Positions 27,573 through 35,974 of a DNA stretch of 64,000 nucleotides are shown one piece after another. The translations under genes and the position numbers were made by a program. Source of the stretch: Saprospiraceae bacterium (lineage in GTDB: Bacteria > Bacteroidota > Bacteroidia > Chitinophagales > Saprospiraceae); the NCBI GenBank assembly GCA_021604865.1, contig BQJU01000018.1, forward strand, positions 56,292 through 120,291, written 5' to 3'. How positions within the stretch are numbered: position 1 is the first letter of the stretch; every line of letters begins with the position of its first letter. The notes under the pieces are model-generated. The model worked only from the letters and a program-made list of their open reading frames with translations, was not told where the DNA came from and ran no database searches.

Positions 27573-27587
27573 TGTTGATTCCTAACA
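27573..27587. promoter_or_regulatory. Degenerate third operator-like site
   Basis: TGTTGATTCCTAACA keeps the outer TGTT/AACA of the two sites upstream, with a one-base shorter spacing. It lies 75 bp before the cyclase start, so it could influence that promoter. Confidence 0.3.
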
Positions 27588-27661
27588 GAAAAAACTACCT
27601 TAGCTAAGTAATCGGGCAAAATACTTCCAAACATGCTCTATGCCCGGAATAAGTCATCGAA

Positions 27662-29815
27662 ATGGGGAAATTTAAGCACTTTTTTGCATTATTACTGGTA
27701 TTTTGTTGTGTACTGTTAATCAATTCCTGTCAGCGCCCGTCCTCCGGCAATCCGGTTGCCCGGAAGGGTTTTATGGATGTATCCTCCTGGGATTTTTCTC
27801 AAGATGGGCGGTTAAAACTTATTGGCGAATGGGCCTTTTATCCCGATCAATTATTGACAGGAGCAGCGGTAGCGTTAGCACCAAAGGCTTTTGTTCAAAT
27901 ACCCATTGGAAATGACAATGAGCAAGTACCGGCGACAACGGGTTGTATTACCTATCGCCTTCAGTTGAAGGGGGTGCCTCAGACCAAATTGTTGTTGTCG
28001 GTCAAACACATCGAAACAGCCTATCGACTGATCATCAACGGAGAGGTAATTCAGGAAAATGGCCAGGTGAGTTGTCAGGCTATTACTGCCCGCCCTGACT
28101 ACAGTTCCCGACTCATTTATTTTGAAAACCACCAGGATGAATTGGAGTTGATCTTACAAGTTTCCAATTTTCACGCCCGCGCCCTGGCAGTGCCTACCGC
28201 CATAACCATAGGACTGCCCGAGGCTATGATTGTAGCCGAAAATGGGAATATTGCTTTTGATTCCATCCTTTTTGGTGCTTTGATCATCATTGCTTTTTAC
28301 CATTTTATCATCTATCTGGTACGACGTAAAGACGCCTCATTGCTTTATTTTGCAGTGGTTTCACTGGCTATGGGCATCCGGACTTTGCTGAGTGGCGAGC
28401 GGCTGTTGTACACCCTTTTTGGTCCGGATTTTTGGCCGATTTTGTTTAAAATTGATTACCTCACTTATCCAATCGGTTCCCTGTTCTTTTTCTGGTATAT
28501 CCATGCCATTTTTCCACGGGAATATCCGCGCTGGCAGTTGCTGACCATTGCGGTGCCGGCCATTGTTTATGCGATAGTTATTATGGCCAGTCCGAGCATT
28601 TTTTATACCCAGGGCCTGATTTATTACCATCTGGTTACGGCAGTGGGCCTGATTTATATCGCTTCGGGACTGGCTTTGATCCTTGGCCGGAAACGAACTT
28701 ATTCCCTATTGTTTGTGGCCGGATTTCTGGCTTTGATATTGGGGGTTACCAATGATTTATTGTATACAAATGGCATCCTGATTTCAGGTTTTGAAAACCT
28801 TTCTATGATTGGGGTATTTATCTTTTTTGTAGCCAATTCTGCCTTCCTTGCTGCCCGATTTTCCAGGGCCTACCAGCGGGTAGCGGATCTCTCTCATGAA
28901 TTGCAGAAGGTGGTGAACAATCAGGTGCAACTCAACCAGGCCATTAAAAGATTTGTGCCGGTACAGTTTCTCCAGGAATTGGGCAAGGAAGATTATGCAG
29001 AGATACAGATGGGGGATTCTACCGCCAAAGTGATGAGTGTTCTCTTTTCCGATCTGCGGTCCTTTACTAAAATGGCAGAACGCCTGAGTCCACAGGTTAA
29101 TTTTCAGTTTTTGAATAGTTATTTTAAAAAAATGGAACCCTACATTGAACAACATGGCGGGTTTATTGACAAATACATCGGTGATGCAATCATGGCTCTT
29201 TTCCGCGATCGACCGGAAGACCGCTCGGCAGATGCAGCCGTAAAAACTGCCCTGGCGCTTCGAGTAGCATTGAAAGATTTTAACCAACAACGAACTAAGC
29301 AAAAACTGGAAACCATAGAATTTGGTATTGGCATCAATACCGGAGAACTGATGCTCGGTACAGTAGGTTCCGAAAATCGCCTGGATACTACCGTCATCGG
29401 TGATACGGTCAATCTGGCCAGCAGACTGGAAGCCCTAACCAAATATTTCAAAACACCGATTTTGCTCAGTGATTTCACTTATCGGGCCCTTAGCAATCCC
29501 TTTGACTTTAATCTGCGGAGGATAGACATCGTTCGTGTTCCCGGCAAGGAAAAAACCAGCGTGATCTACGAACTAATCAGCCCGGAAGACCCGGAAGTAG
29601 CGGACCGAAAAATGGGGTCACTGCTCAATTTTTACCTGGGCATGGATTTGTATGCGCAAAGACGCTTTGGTGAGGCATTAAAAATTTATGAGCAAATTTG
29701 TGAATACAATCCCGGAGATACGGTTGCCGCCATTTACAAAAAACGGTGCCAGGATAATATCCTACATCCACCACCTCCCGGATGGAGCAGGGTGATGGAG
29801 ATACGGTATAAGTAA
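27662..29815 (+). CDS. 7TM membrane adenylate cyclase (7TMR-DISM plus class III cyclase)
   Basis: 717 residues. A hydrophobic signal ends in LLINSC, a possible lipobox. A jelly-roll sensor domain follows (~35-190; WDFSQDGRLKLIGEWAFYPDQL), then seven TM helices (~200-400) and a short coiled linker. The class III cyclase domain spans ~440-640: metal Asps D464 (LFSDLRSFT) and D508 (DKYIGDAIMALF), substrate Lys504, Thr577 in the second specificity position (TTVIGDTVNLASRLE), and transition-state N584 and R588. The Lys/Thr pair is typical of class IIIb adenylate cyclases, so cAMP from ATP is the likely product. A TPR-like tail ends the protein. It probably senses a periplasmic ligand. It is divergent from the permease gene and ends 29 bp from the convergent gene. 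Confidence 0.92.
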   Translation: MGKFKHFFALLLVFCCVLLINSCQRPSSGNPVARKGFMDVSSWDFSQDGRLKLIGEWAFYPDQLLTGAAVALAPKAFVQIPIGNDNEQVPATTGCITYRLQLKGVPQTKLLLSVKHIETAYRLIINGEVIQENGQVSCQAITARPDYSSRLIYFENHQDELELILQVSNFHARALAVPTAITIGLPEAMIVAENGNIAFDSILFGALIIIAFYHFIIYLVRRKDASLLYFAVVSLAMGIRTLLSGERLLYTLFGPDFWPILFKIDYLTYPIGSLFFFWYIHAIFPREYPRWQLLTIAVPAIVYAIVIMASPSIFYTQGLIYYHLVTAVGLIYIASGLALILGRKRTYSLLFVAGFLALILGVTNDLLYTNGILISGFENLSMIGVFIFFVANSAFLAARFSRAYQRVADLSHELQKVVNNQVQLNQAIKRFVPVQFLQELGKEDYAEIQMGDSTAKVMSVLFSDLRSFTKMAERLSPQVNFQFLNSYFKKMEPYIEQHGGFIDKYIGDAIMALFRDRPEDRSADAAVKTALALRVALKDFNQQRTKQKLETIEFGIGINTGELMLGTVGSENRLDTTVIGDTVNLASRLEALTKYFKTPILLSDFTYRALSNPFDFNLRRIDIVRVPGKEKTSVIYELISPEDPEVADRKMGSLLNFYLGMDLYAQRRFGEALKIYEQICEYNPGDTVAAIYKKRCQDNILHPPPPGWSRVMEIRYK

Positions 29816-29844
29816 TTTTTAAAACCATTGTAAACCAATAGGAG

Positions 29845-30930
29845 CTATTGATTTTCTATAATCAATGCAGTAGTATTGCCTTCCAAAAACTCACTAATCC
29901 TCAATTTTTTATTGCCTATAATCTTATAAAATGACCGAATGAAGTTCGATACATCCTGGCGATTTTTTTTATTCAGGAGCTTAAAATTTTTGCAAAGCGA
30001 AATAATGTCTTTTTTCCTTTCTTTAAATACCGCCAAAGTCTCATTCAACTGCTCCTCATTGTCAAATTTTCCCATAAAGACCCGTTCCCTCAAATTCGTT
30101 TGGTTAAAATCGGGATTAATTTTTGCGTAATGGGCGTTAACCAATCCAGAAAAATCAAAATCATAAGGCACTATCGTTATTTTGTCTGTCTCTTCAGGAA
30201 GGAAGGTTTTGATATTTCTAGCCACACGTAGTGGCCAATCGGTATTACATATCATATATTGAAACATAGCCACCGTATGATACTGTGTTGGCTCCAGCTG
30301 CTCTATATTTAGGTTGTATAATGTTTTTGAAACGCTTTCCAGCCGTTCTCCCAATTCTCGGGTACTTTCTATAATGAATCCAACGCGTTGCAATCGTCTA
30401 TCATCCTTGGAATCAATATAAGTGATGTTTACAAGTTGTACGCGGTAACTTTTTTCAGTGAGCAGATTCAATATTTTATAAACCAAAAATTCTTTCAATA
30501 GATTTTGCTCTGATTCTTCGATATTGTCTTCAAAACAATGTGTGACTAGTTTAAGCTTATGATCATCGTTAAGATCTGCTGTTGCCAATTCTTCTTTAGA
30601 AAACTTTAGCATCAATGGTGGACTGTCGCATATCATTCTTCGATACTTCCCTCTTGGTTTAACTTCGATATTTTGTTCTACTGTGTTACCATTGACATCG
30701 GTATAACTTATCCTGGCATCTTGATAGGCATCCGTCTTTTTGTTTCCAATCAACATAGATAGGTCAGTTTCCAATATCACGTTCCTACTTTCCTCGGTAT
30801 AAAAGCTTGTAAAAACGCTATTCTTCTCTGGAAGATTTAGGGTCTGAAATGCTTGGACACTAAAAGCACATAAAATAAAAATGCTCGTTGTCAATAAAAT
30901 CAGGAATCTGAAAAGCATAGATTTTTTCAT
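29845..30930 (-). CDS. Exported protein with CotH-kinase-like features
   Basis: 361 residues with signal peptide MKKSMLFRFLILLTTSIFILCAFSVQA. The middle has VEVKPRGKYRRMICDSPPLML, LLKEFLVYKILNLLTEKSYR, RVGFIIESTREL, NTDWPLRVARNIK and a PYDFDFSGLVNA motif. The order RGKYR / K-rich strand / LA-type helix / GFIIE / D-F-D resembles the atypical kinase fold of the spore-coat CotH family, which phosphorylates secreted proteins. The similarity is by pattern only and I would not assign activity. It is monocistronic and ends convergently with the cyclase. Confidence 0.6.
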   Translation of the reverse strand: MKKSMLFRFLILLTTSIFILCAFSVQAFQTLNLPEKNSVFTSFYTEESRNVILETDLSMLIGNKKTDAYQDARISYTDVNGNTVEQNIEVKPRGKYRRMICDSPPLMLKFSKEELATADLNDDHKLKLVTHCFEDNIEESEQNLLKEFLVYKILNLLTEKSYRVQLVNITYIDSKDDRRLQRVGFIIESTRELGERLESVSKTLYNLNIEQLEPTQYHTVAMFQYMICNTDWPLRVARNIKTFLPEETDKITIVPYDFDFSGLVNAHYAKINPDFNQTNLRERVFMGKFDNEEQLNETLAVFKERKKDIISLCKNFKLLNKKNRQDVSNFIRSFYKIIGNKKLRISEFLEGNTTALIIENQ

Positions 30931-31066
30931 AATCCAATCATTTATAATTTAGAGCATATTGGAGGGAATTCGACACAATAATATGCTCTATACAAATGTA
31001 CAGAAAATGCGGATTTTAGGGCAAAATTATTGCACTTCGGCGAGAAACACAACACCACCTTTCTGG

Positions 31067-31942
31067 CTATTCATAAGGCGCCTTGATCGCCTCAAATTTC
31101 ATATCGTTAAAATCATGCAGCAAACGGGTTTCTTTCAGACCTGTTTTGCTCAGGTTTCCGGTCCACAGTTGACCATTTGTAGCCCATACCAGTCGGGGAC
31201 CATCTGTGTCCAACCATTCCCAATCCGGTTGCGCAATACTGATGTTGTTGCGGGGATGAATCAGGTTATGCTCATCCCAATGAACGCCTTTTCCTTTGGC
31301 CTTGCCAGAGCCGATTTGACTATGGGCGACCTTTTGTAGGATCCAACCACCAGTCGCGGGTTTTTCAAAAATATCTCTGGTATGGTTACGATCTGATTTG
31401 TGCTGTTCGGTCATCGTCCAACCTTCACGAAGCAGACGCGGGTAATAAACGCCAAGGTCACCGGTAATGGGAAAAGGACTAGCTGTTAGCTCGGAAATGG
31501 GGCGGGGAGGAAGGTTGGGATCAGGTAACTTTCTTTTGATTTCGGGACTTTCCCTGAGGGTTTGAAAAAAGACCCCACCATTGACAGAATAGCTTTGATC
31601 ATCCAGGAAACGGCCTCCACCCAGCCAGGTTTCTTCTTCACCATAAAGCGCAATAGCCCGAAGCCAGGGTGTCCTGGAAATGGCCGTCCAGCAAGGTGGC
31701 CCTTCTCGGCTACGGCGGGCATCCATTGCAAAATAAAGGAAATGTTTTCCATGAGGAGACAAATCACAACGGCGCTCGTAAATACGGCCCTTCAGCCACT
31801 GGCCCAGAGAAAAGGTATCCTTCTTTCGATCCCAAAGCAGGGTGCAAACCTGTTTAGCCGGGCCACGACGGATGACTATGCCTACCGGAGCATGGCTAGC
31901 CAGGAGTATATGTAAACGGGCAGGTGCAGGTGGTGTGCTCAT
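31067..31942 (-). CDS. Conserved-looking cytosolic protein of unknown function
   Basis: 291 residues from the ATG at 31942. A longer in-frame form lacks a coherent N-terminus, whereas MSTPPAPARLHILLASHAPV is soluble and family-like. The body is rich in W, P and G with possible beta-propeller-like strands (LGQWLKGRIYERRCDLSPHG, YFAMDARR, WLRAIALYGEEETWLGGGRF, WEWLDTDGPRLVWATNGQLW). No signal peptide or TM segment. I do not recognise a characterised family and no function is assigned. It is divergent from the TPR gene downstream. Confidence 0.75.
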   Translation of the reverse strand: MSTPPAPARLHILLASHAPVGIVIRRGPAKQVCTLLWDRKKDTFSLGQWLKGRIYERRCDLSPHGKHFLYFAMDARRSREGPPCWTAISRTPWLRAIALYGEEETWLGGGRFLDDQSYSVNGGVFFQTLRESPEIKRKLPDPNLPPRPISELTASPFPITGDLGVYYPRLLREGWTMTEQHKSDRNHTRDIFEKPATGGWILQKVAHSQIGSGKAKGKGVHWDEHNLIHPRNNISIAQPDWEWLDTDGPRLVWATNGQLWTGNLSKTGLKETRLLHDFNDMKFEAIKAPYE

Positions 31943-32059
31943 AACGGTTTTTAATTTTTTCTGAACGTTTTTTTCAAAATGATATTTGGTGTATTTTATG
32001 CTTTGACAGGCTCTTACGTCAGCTTTCCTACAGATTATGGTTAAAACTATCGAGTTATT

Positions 32060-32089
32060 TTTGTTTTCAAACAAACAATAATATTTTTA
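32060..32089 (+). promoter_or_regulatory. Possible Bacteroidota-type promoter of the TPR gene
   Basis: TTTG (32060-32063) is followed after 18 bases by TATTTTTA (32082-32089), which matches the phylum consensus -33 TTTG and -7 TAnnTTTG in all but the last base. It lies 30 bp before the ATG at 32119. AT-richness of the region makes chance matches likely. Confidence 0.3.
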
Positions 32090-32118
32090 CAACTTTCCAA
32101 AATTAAAAATTTTGTTTT

Positions 32119-32937
32119 ATGACTTCTAAAATTATGACATTCTTGTCAATAGCAGTTTTGTTTTTAACTGTTTCAATCTCTGCTATTGCTCAGGAATCTG
32201 CCTCGGCAGCTGATCTGTATAACTCGGGTTTAGAAAAACTCAAAGCCAAACAATATGCAGAAGCAATGCCTTTGATGGAGCAAGCCATTGCCGCGGCAGA
32301 CGCAACATCTGAAACGGATCAGAAAGTAGTAAAACTGGCTCAGAGAAATGGAGCGGTGGCTGCCTATTACCTGGGCAACCGTCAGCGTAAAGCAGACAAG
32401 GTGGATGAGGCTTTAGCGACCTATCAAAAAGGTATTGAGTGGAATGCGTCCTTTTATGCCAACTATATCGGCCAGGCACAGGCACTGGACGACAAAGGGG
32501 AGATTGCCAAAGCTGTACCTGCCTATCTGCATGCAGCTGAAATGTGTAGCAAGAAAGAAAAGACCAAGGGTAAGGTCGCCTCATTAGAAAGTAAAGCTTC
32601 CAACATCCTGGCGCTTGCTTACAGTGATAAAAAATATGCGGAGGCGATTGCAGCTTCTGAAGCTTACCTGGAAGTAAAGGATGCTGCCGAGGCCCATTAC
32701 TACTTGGCCAAAGCACTGCTGGATACCGGTAAAGCAACGGATGCCCTGACGCATGCTGACCAAGCGATTACCATGATTCCTGAAGGAGAGGATCCAAGTA
32801 AATACCACATGGCTAAAGGGGAAGTTCATGAAGCACTTAAGCAAAGCGATTCGGCTGTTGAAGCTTATAAAAAAGTGTCGGATGCCAAATATGCTAAGCT
32901 GGCGAAGTACCGTATTGAGCAGATTGGTGGGAAGTAA
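32119..32937 (+). CDS. Exported TPR protein
   Basis: 272 residues with signal peptide MTSKIMTFLSIAVLFLTVSISAIAQ. It contains about five to six TPR units: AADLYNSGLEKLKAKQYAEA, AAYYLGNRQRKADKVDEAL, ANYIGQAQALDDKGEIAKAV, LALAYSDKKYAEAIAASEAY, AHYYLAKALLDTGKATDAL and YHMAKGEVHEALKQSDSAV. TPR arrays are protein-binding scaffolds; the partner cannot be identified. A strong hairpin with a T-tract follows the stop, so it is probably monocistronic. Confidence 0.9.
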   Translation: MTSKIMTFLSIAVLFLTVSISAIAQESASAADLYNSGLEKLKAKQYAEAMPLMEQAIAAADATSETDQKVVKLAQRNGAVAAYYLGNRQRKADKVDEALATYQKGIEWNASFYANYIGQAQALDDKGEIAKAVPAYLHAAEMCSKKEKTKGKVASLESKASNILALAYSDKKYAEAIAASEAYLEVKDAAEAHYYLAKALLDTGKATDALTHADQAITMIPEGEDPSKYHMAKGEVHEALKQSDSAVEAYKKVSDAKYAKLAKYRIEQIGGK

Positions 32938-32964
32938 GATATCCTCCAATTAAAGATTTATCAG

Positions 32965-33006
32965 ACAAACCGGTATCAAAACAATTTGGTACCGGTTTGT
33001 TGTTTT
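32965..33006 (+). terminator. Rho-independent terminator after the TPR gene
   Basis: An 11-bp perfect stem (ACAAACCGGTA with TACCGGTTTGT) with a 14-base loop is followed by TGTTTT. It lies 28 bp after the stop at 32937. Confidence 0.75.
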
Positions 33007-33064
33007 ATAACAAACGTCAAGTTCCTTTGCTTCCTATTTTTTCATCAGGAAAACTACTGCTCTC

Positions 33065-33823
33065 ATGAAAGAGGTCATCGACAATTTCTCCGATCAATCA
33101 GAATTGTATAAAAAATTCCGACCGGTATATCCCAAGGCATTGTATGACGAAATTATGCAATGGGTAGACTGCCGTCAACTTTGTTGGGATTGTGGTACTG
33201 GCAATGGGCAGGTGGCAAAAGAATTGGCCGCCTATTTTGATCAGGTCGTTGCGACCGATATTAGTGAAAGTCAAATCCGGGCGGCTTTTCAAAAAAAGAA
33301 TATCCACTACAAGGTAGAACGGGCCGAAAAAACCACTTTTGAGCGCCATCAATTTGATTTGGTAACCGTAGCTCAAGCCATGCATTGGTTTGATCAGGAA
33401 CAATTTTGCCGCGAAGTTAAACGAGTGACAAAAAATGGAGGCATTATTGCTATTTGGGGTTATGGCTTAATTCGGATTGACAAAAAGGTTGATCCATTTG
33501 TGGAGCGATTTTACCGTGAAGTAGTTGGCCCCTATTGGGATCAGGAAAGAAGATATATAGACCAGCACTATGCTACTATTGCATTTGACTTTGAATCAAT
33601 TGAAGTCAGCAAAGCCCTTTCCATTAAAGACCAATGGACACTAGCTACTTTTGAGGGCTATCTAAACAGTTGGTCGGCTGTCAAAAATTTTATCAAAGCC
33701 AATGGGCAAAATCCAGTGCCAGAACTGATTCAAACGATTCGGGAATATTGGCCAAACGATGAAAAGAAATCTGTTGAATTTCCTCTTTTTTTGAGATTGG
33801 GAAGAGTGGAAAATGAAAAGTGA
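33065..33823 (+). CDS. Class I SAM-dependent methyltransferase
   Basis: 252 residues. The SAM-binding motif I is CWDCGTGNGQVAKEL (~40-54), followed by the acidic ribose contact in VVATDISESQI and the post-motif AQAMHWFDQEQF and VKRVTKNGGIIAIWGYG. The layout matches the Methyltransf_11 group with the trans-aconitate/UbiE-like AMHWF motif and a C-terminal cap containing W residues. Cytosolic. The substrate is unknown and the neighbours do not hint at a pathway. Confidence 0.9.
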   Translation: MKEVIDNFSDQSELYKKFRPVYPKALYDEIMQWVDCRQLCWDCGTGNGQVAKELAAYFDQVVATDISESQIRAAFQKKNIHYKVERAEKTTFERHQFDLVTVAQAMHWFDQEQFCREVKRVTKNGGIIAIWGYGLIRIDKKVDPFVERFYREVVGPYWDQERRYIDQHYATIAFDFESIEVSKALSIKDQWTLATFEGYLNSWSAVKNFIKANGQNPVPELIQTIREYWPNDEKKSVEFPLFLRLGRVENEK

Positions 33824-33830
33824 AAAGTGG

Positions 33831-33966
33831 AGGGAGTGTACAAGAAAGTGTGTTTTTTTTACAGCAGAGGCGCAGGGGACGCGGAGTTTCGCGGGGTAAC
33901 TTCTTGAAATCCAATTATTTATACAATTAGTTGGAGTTGGAGAATCTGAGGTAGACACACTCCCCT
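33831..33966. repeat. ~130-bp dispersed element, copy 2
   Basis: Starts GGGAGTGTACAAGAAAGTGT and ends GAGGTAGACACACTCCCC, i.e. with inverted ends. The interior has the T-run, a CAGCAGAGG..GCGGAG..CGCGG block and AGAATCTGAG, parallel to the copy at 24119-24250. As there, it lies between convergent genes and is followed (33975-34055) by sequence like a decayed unit of the tandem array (CACCTGCTG, CCTAAACCTG). Confidence 0.55.
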
Positions 33967-34059
33967 GCACACGCCCAAAGTGGAAACCACCCTCTCACCC
34001 TCTCACATTCTCTCTCTCCATCTCACTGCACCTGCTGGTGGCTCCGCCTAAACCTGTTT

Positions 34060-35886
34060 TTAATGCACGACTACTCGTTTGGCTGCCACCGTCTTACCAT
34101 TAAACAAAATGCGCAACAACCGGATTCCAGGATATTTTTGTACAGCAAAGGAAAATTGATGAGCCCCTGCATTTAAGGTAGCTTGTTTCAGCACCCTACT
34201 GGATTTGCCATCAATGGTATCAAGGAGGACTTGTACCTCTGCCGTCTGATTTATTTCCAGTTTTACAGCAAATTCTCCGTTATTGGGATTGGGAAAAATA
34301 ACAGCATTTAAGGGGATCAGCTGAGGCAAATGGGTTGCTACGATCATGCCTTCTCCTTCCGTAATGGTATAGGTTTGGTTGATCGCAAAATCGTAATAAC
34401 CCTCTCGTTGTCCGGAAGGCCATTCGACAAGGATACTATCAATGATACCGGCGTCGGCCAACCCGAAATGTTGTTCCAGGCTATTCATGCCAAAAAAAGT
34501 GTTGGAGGCCGATACATCCCGTCGCTGCCAAACCGGTATGCCATTTACGTTGGCCTTGAGCCTGATCACTGCGCCAATGCCACTGCGGTTGGATTGGGTG
34601 CCAACCAAGTTGAATTTGACCCATTGATATCCATTGGTCAGGTCATTGCGGAAAAGGGCATTGTGTGCTCCGGGGCCGGGAATAAATAGATCCATATCAC
34701 CATCATTGTCGTAGTCGCCAGCGGAGCATCCACTCTGGTGCAGATCGGTGCCTCCAAGCTCACCGGCAGCGATACTTTGGAATTGGCCGGTACCATCATT
34801 TTGATAATATTTCAACAGAAAATTGCTATCCGAAGTGACCACGCAATCCAGATCACCATCATTGTCAAAATCCTGCCAGGTACTACTGGTTGACAATAGA
34901 GCATCGTCCACGATTACATCATTTATCACTTTTGTAAAGGTGCCGCCTTCGTTTAGATACAAATCATTAGGACGTGGAGTAGGGATATTATTAGTGACAT
35001 TGGCCCAATTGGTCAGATAGGCATCCAGATCACCATCATTATCGACATCTATCCAGGACCATTGGTTGCCTTCTACCGGATCAGTAGCTAACAACCCATC
35101 GGTAATTTTTTCAAAACCAAGGACCCCATTTTCAGCAAATAGATTGCGATAAAACAAGTCCGGCTTGGCTTCACCAGCGCCCATGCCGATGATAATATCG
35201 AGGTCGTTATCCCCATCAATATCCGCGAGGGTAGGGTGGAGGTAGGTATCACTGGTTGGTTCGGAAATGGCGGTGCCCAGTAATTTGGTAAAGGAGTAAT
35301 CAGGTGGACCGTTATTAATCATTACCTGTGGTGGACCTGGAGGGCCGCTGGTTGGAGGACCGGGCATCCAGTTGGGCCAAACAATGATGAAATCGAGATA
35401 GCTGTCTTGATTAAAATCGCCCCAGGCAGCACCAATGCCAGCAAGATTTAAATTGCCAAGGGCTCCACTGGTAATTTTGGTAAAACTCCCGCCACCATTA
35501 TTGTGGTATAAACCCAGGGGAAGGCCCGCCACCAATACATCGGTCAGGCCATCATTGTCGTAGTCTCCCCAAGAGGTACCAAACCAATAACCCGGGTTGT
35601 TGACAAGTATTCCTGTTTCTATCTGGGTAAATTCGCCCTGCCCTTCATTGCGAAACCATTTGTTAAACCTGGGTTGAGTGCCTGGTTTGCGGTTGGTTAA
35701 AAACAAATCCAGGTCGTTGTCATTGTCTATATCTACCCAGGCGCAACCGGTCCAGTAGTCTTCCAGGTCAGTTTGGGAGAGTGGATTTTCCGGGTCCATA
35801 ACACGGTCAAAGTCTTGGCCATAAGCCATGCCTGTTATCATTAAACAGAAAAAGAGGATCATTGAAATTTCGGGTGATTTCTTCAT
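34060..35886 (-). CDS. Secreted FG-GAP/ASPIC-UnbV repeat protein with T9SS sorting domain
   Basis: 608 residues with signal peptide MKKSPEISMILFFCLMITGMAYG. The first ~400 residues are a row of FG-GAP/VCBS repeats, each with a Ca-binding-like D-x-D-x-D-G loop (WVDIDNDNDLDLFL, WGDYDNDGLTDVLV, LADIDGDNDLDIII, WIDVDNDGDLDAYL, AGDYDNDGDMDLFI), probably a seven-bladed propeller. Residues ~425-500 form an ASPIC/UnbV domain (QSNRSGIGAVIRLKAN, NSLEQHFGLADAG). The last ~75 residues look like a T9SS type A sorting domain (IFPNPNNGEFAVKLEI). Such proteins are exported to the cell surface and are presumed adhesive or carbohydrate-binding; no enzymatic site is seen. It is monocistronic. Confidence 0.93.
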   Translation of the reverse strand: MKKSPEISMILFFCLMITGMAYGQDFDRVMDPENPLSQTDLEDYWTGCAWVDIDNDNDLDLFLTNRKPGTQPRFNKWFRNEGQGEFTQIETGILVNNPGYWFGTSWGDYDNDGLTDVLVAGLPLGLYHNNGGGSFTKITSGALGNLNLAGIGAAWGDFNQDSYLDFIIVWPNWMPGPPTSGPPGPPQVMINNGPPDYSFTKLLGTAISEPTSDTYLHPTLADIDGDNDLDIIIGMGAGEAKPDLFYRNLFAENGVLGFEKITDGLLATDPVEGNQWSWIDVDNDGDLDAYLTNWANVTNNIPTPRPNDLYLNEGGTFTKVINDVIVDDALLSTSSTWQDFDNDGDLDCVVTSDSNFLLKYYQNDGTGQFQSIAAGELGGTDLHQSGCSAGDYDNDGDMDLFIPGPGAHNALFRNDLTNGYQWVKFNLVGTQSNRSGIGAVIRLKANVNGIPVWQRRDVSASNTFFGMNSLEQHFGLADAGIIDSILVEWPSGQREGYYDFAINQTYTITEGEGMIVATHLPQLIPLNAVIFPNPNNGEFAVKLEINQTAEVQVLLDTIDGKSSRVLKQATLNAGAHQFSFAVQKYPGIRLLRILFNGKTVAAKRVVVH

Positions 35887-35974
35887 TTTTTTTCACAAAA
35901 CTAGGCCCTCAGCTGTGGACTAGAGAAGATTTTAATAGGGTCTTTATCCCATAATTAGAAGTTGGGAGAATTCC

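Noticed and set aside
22804..29815. A complete Pycsar defence operon
   Set aside because: The class III cyclase is a 7TM class IIIb adenylate-type enzyme on the other side of a permease gene and a repeat block; no soluble pyrimidine cyclase is adjacent.
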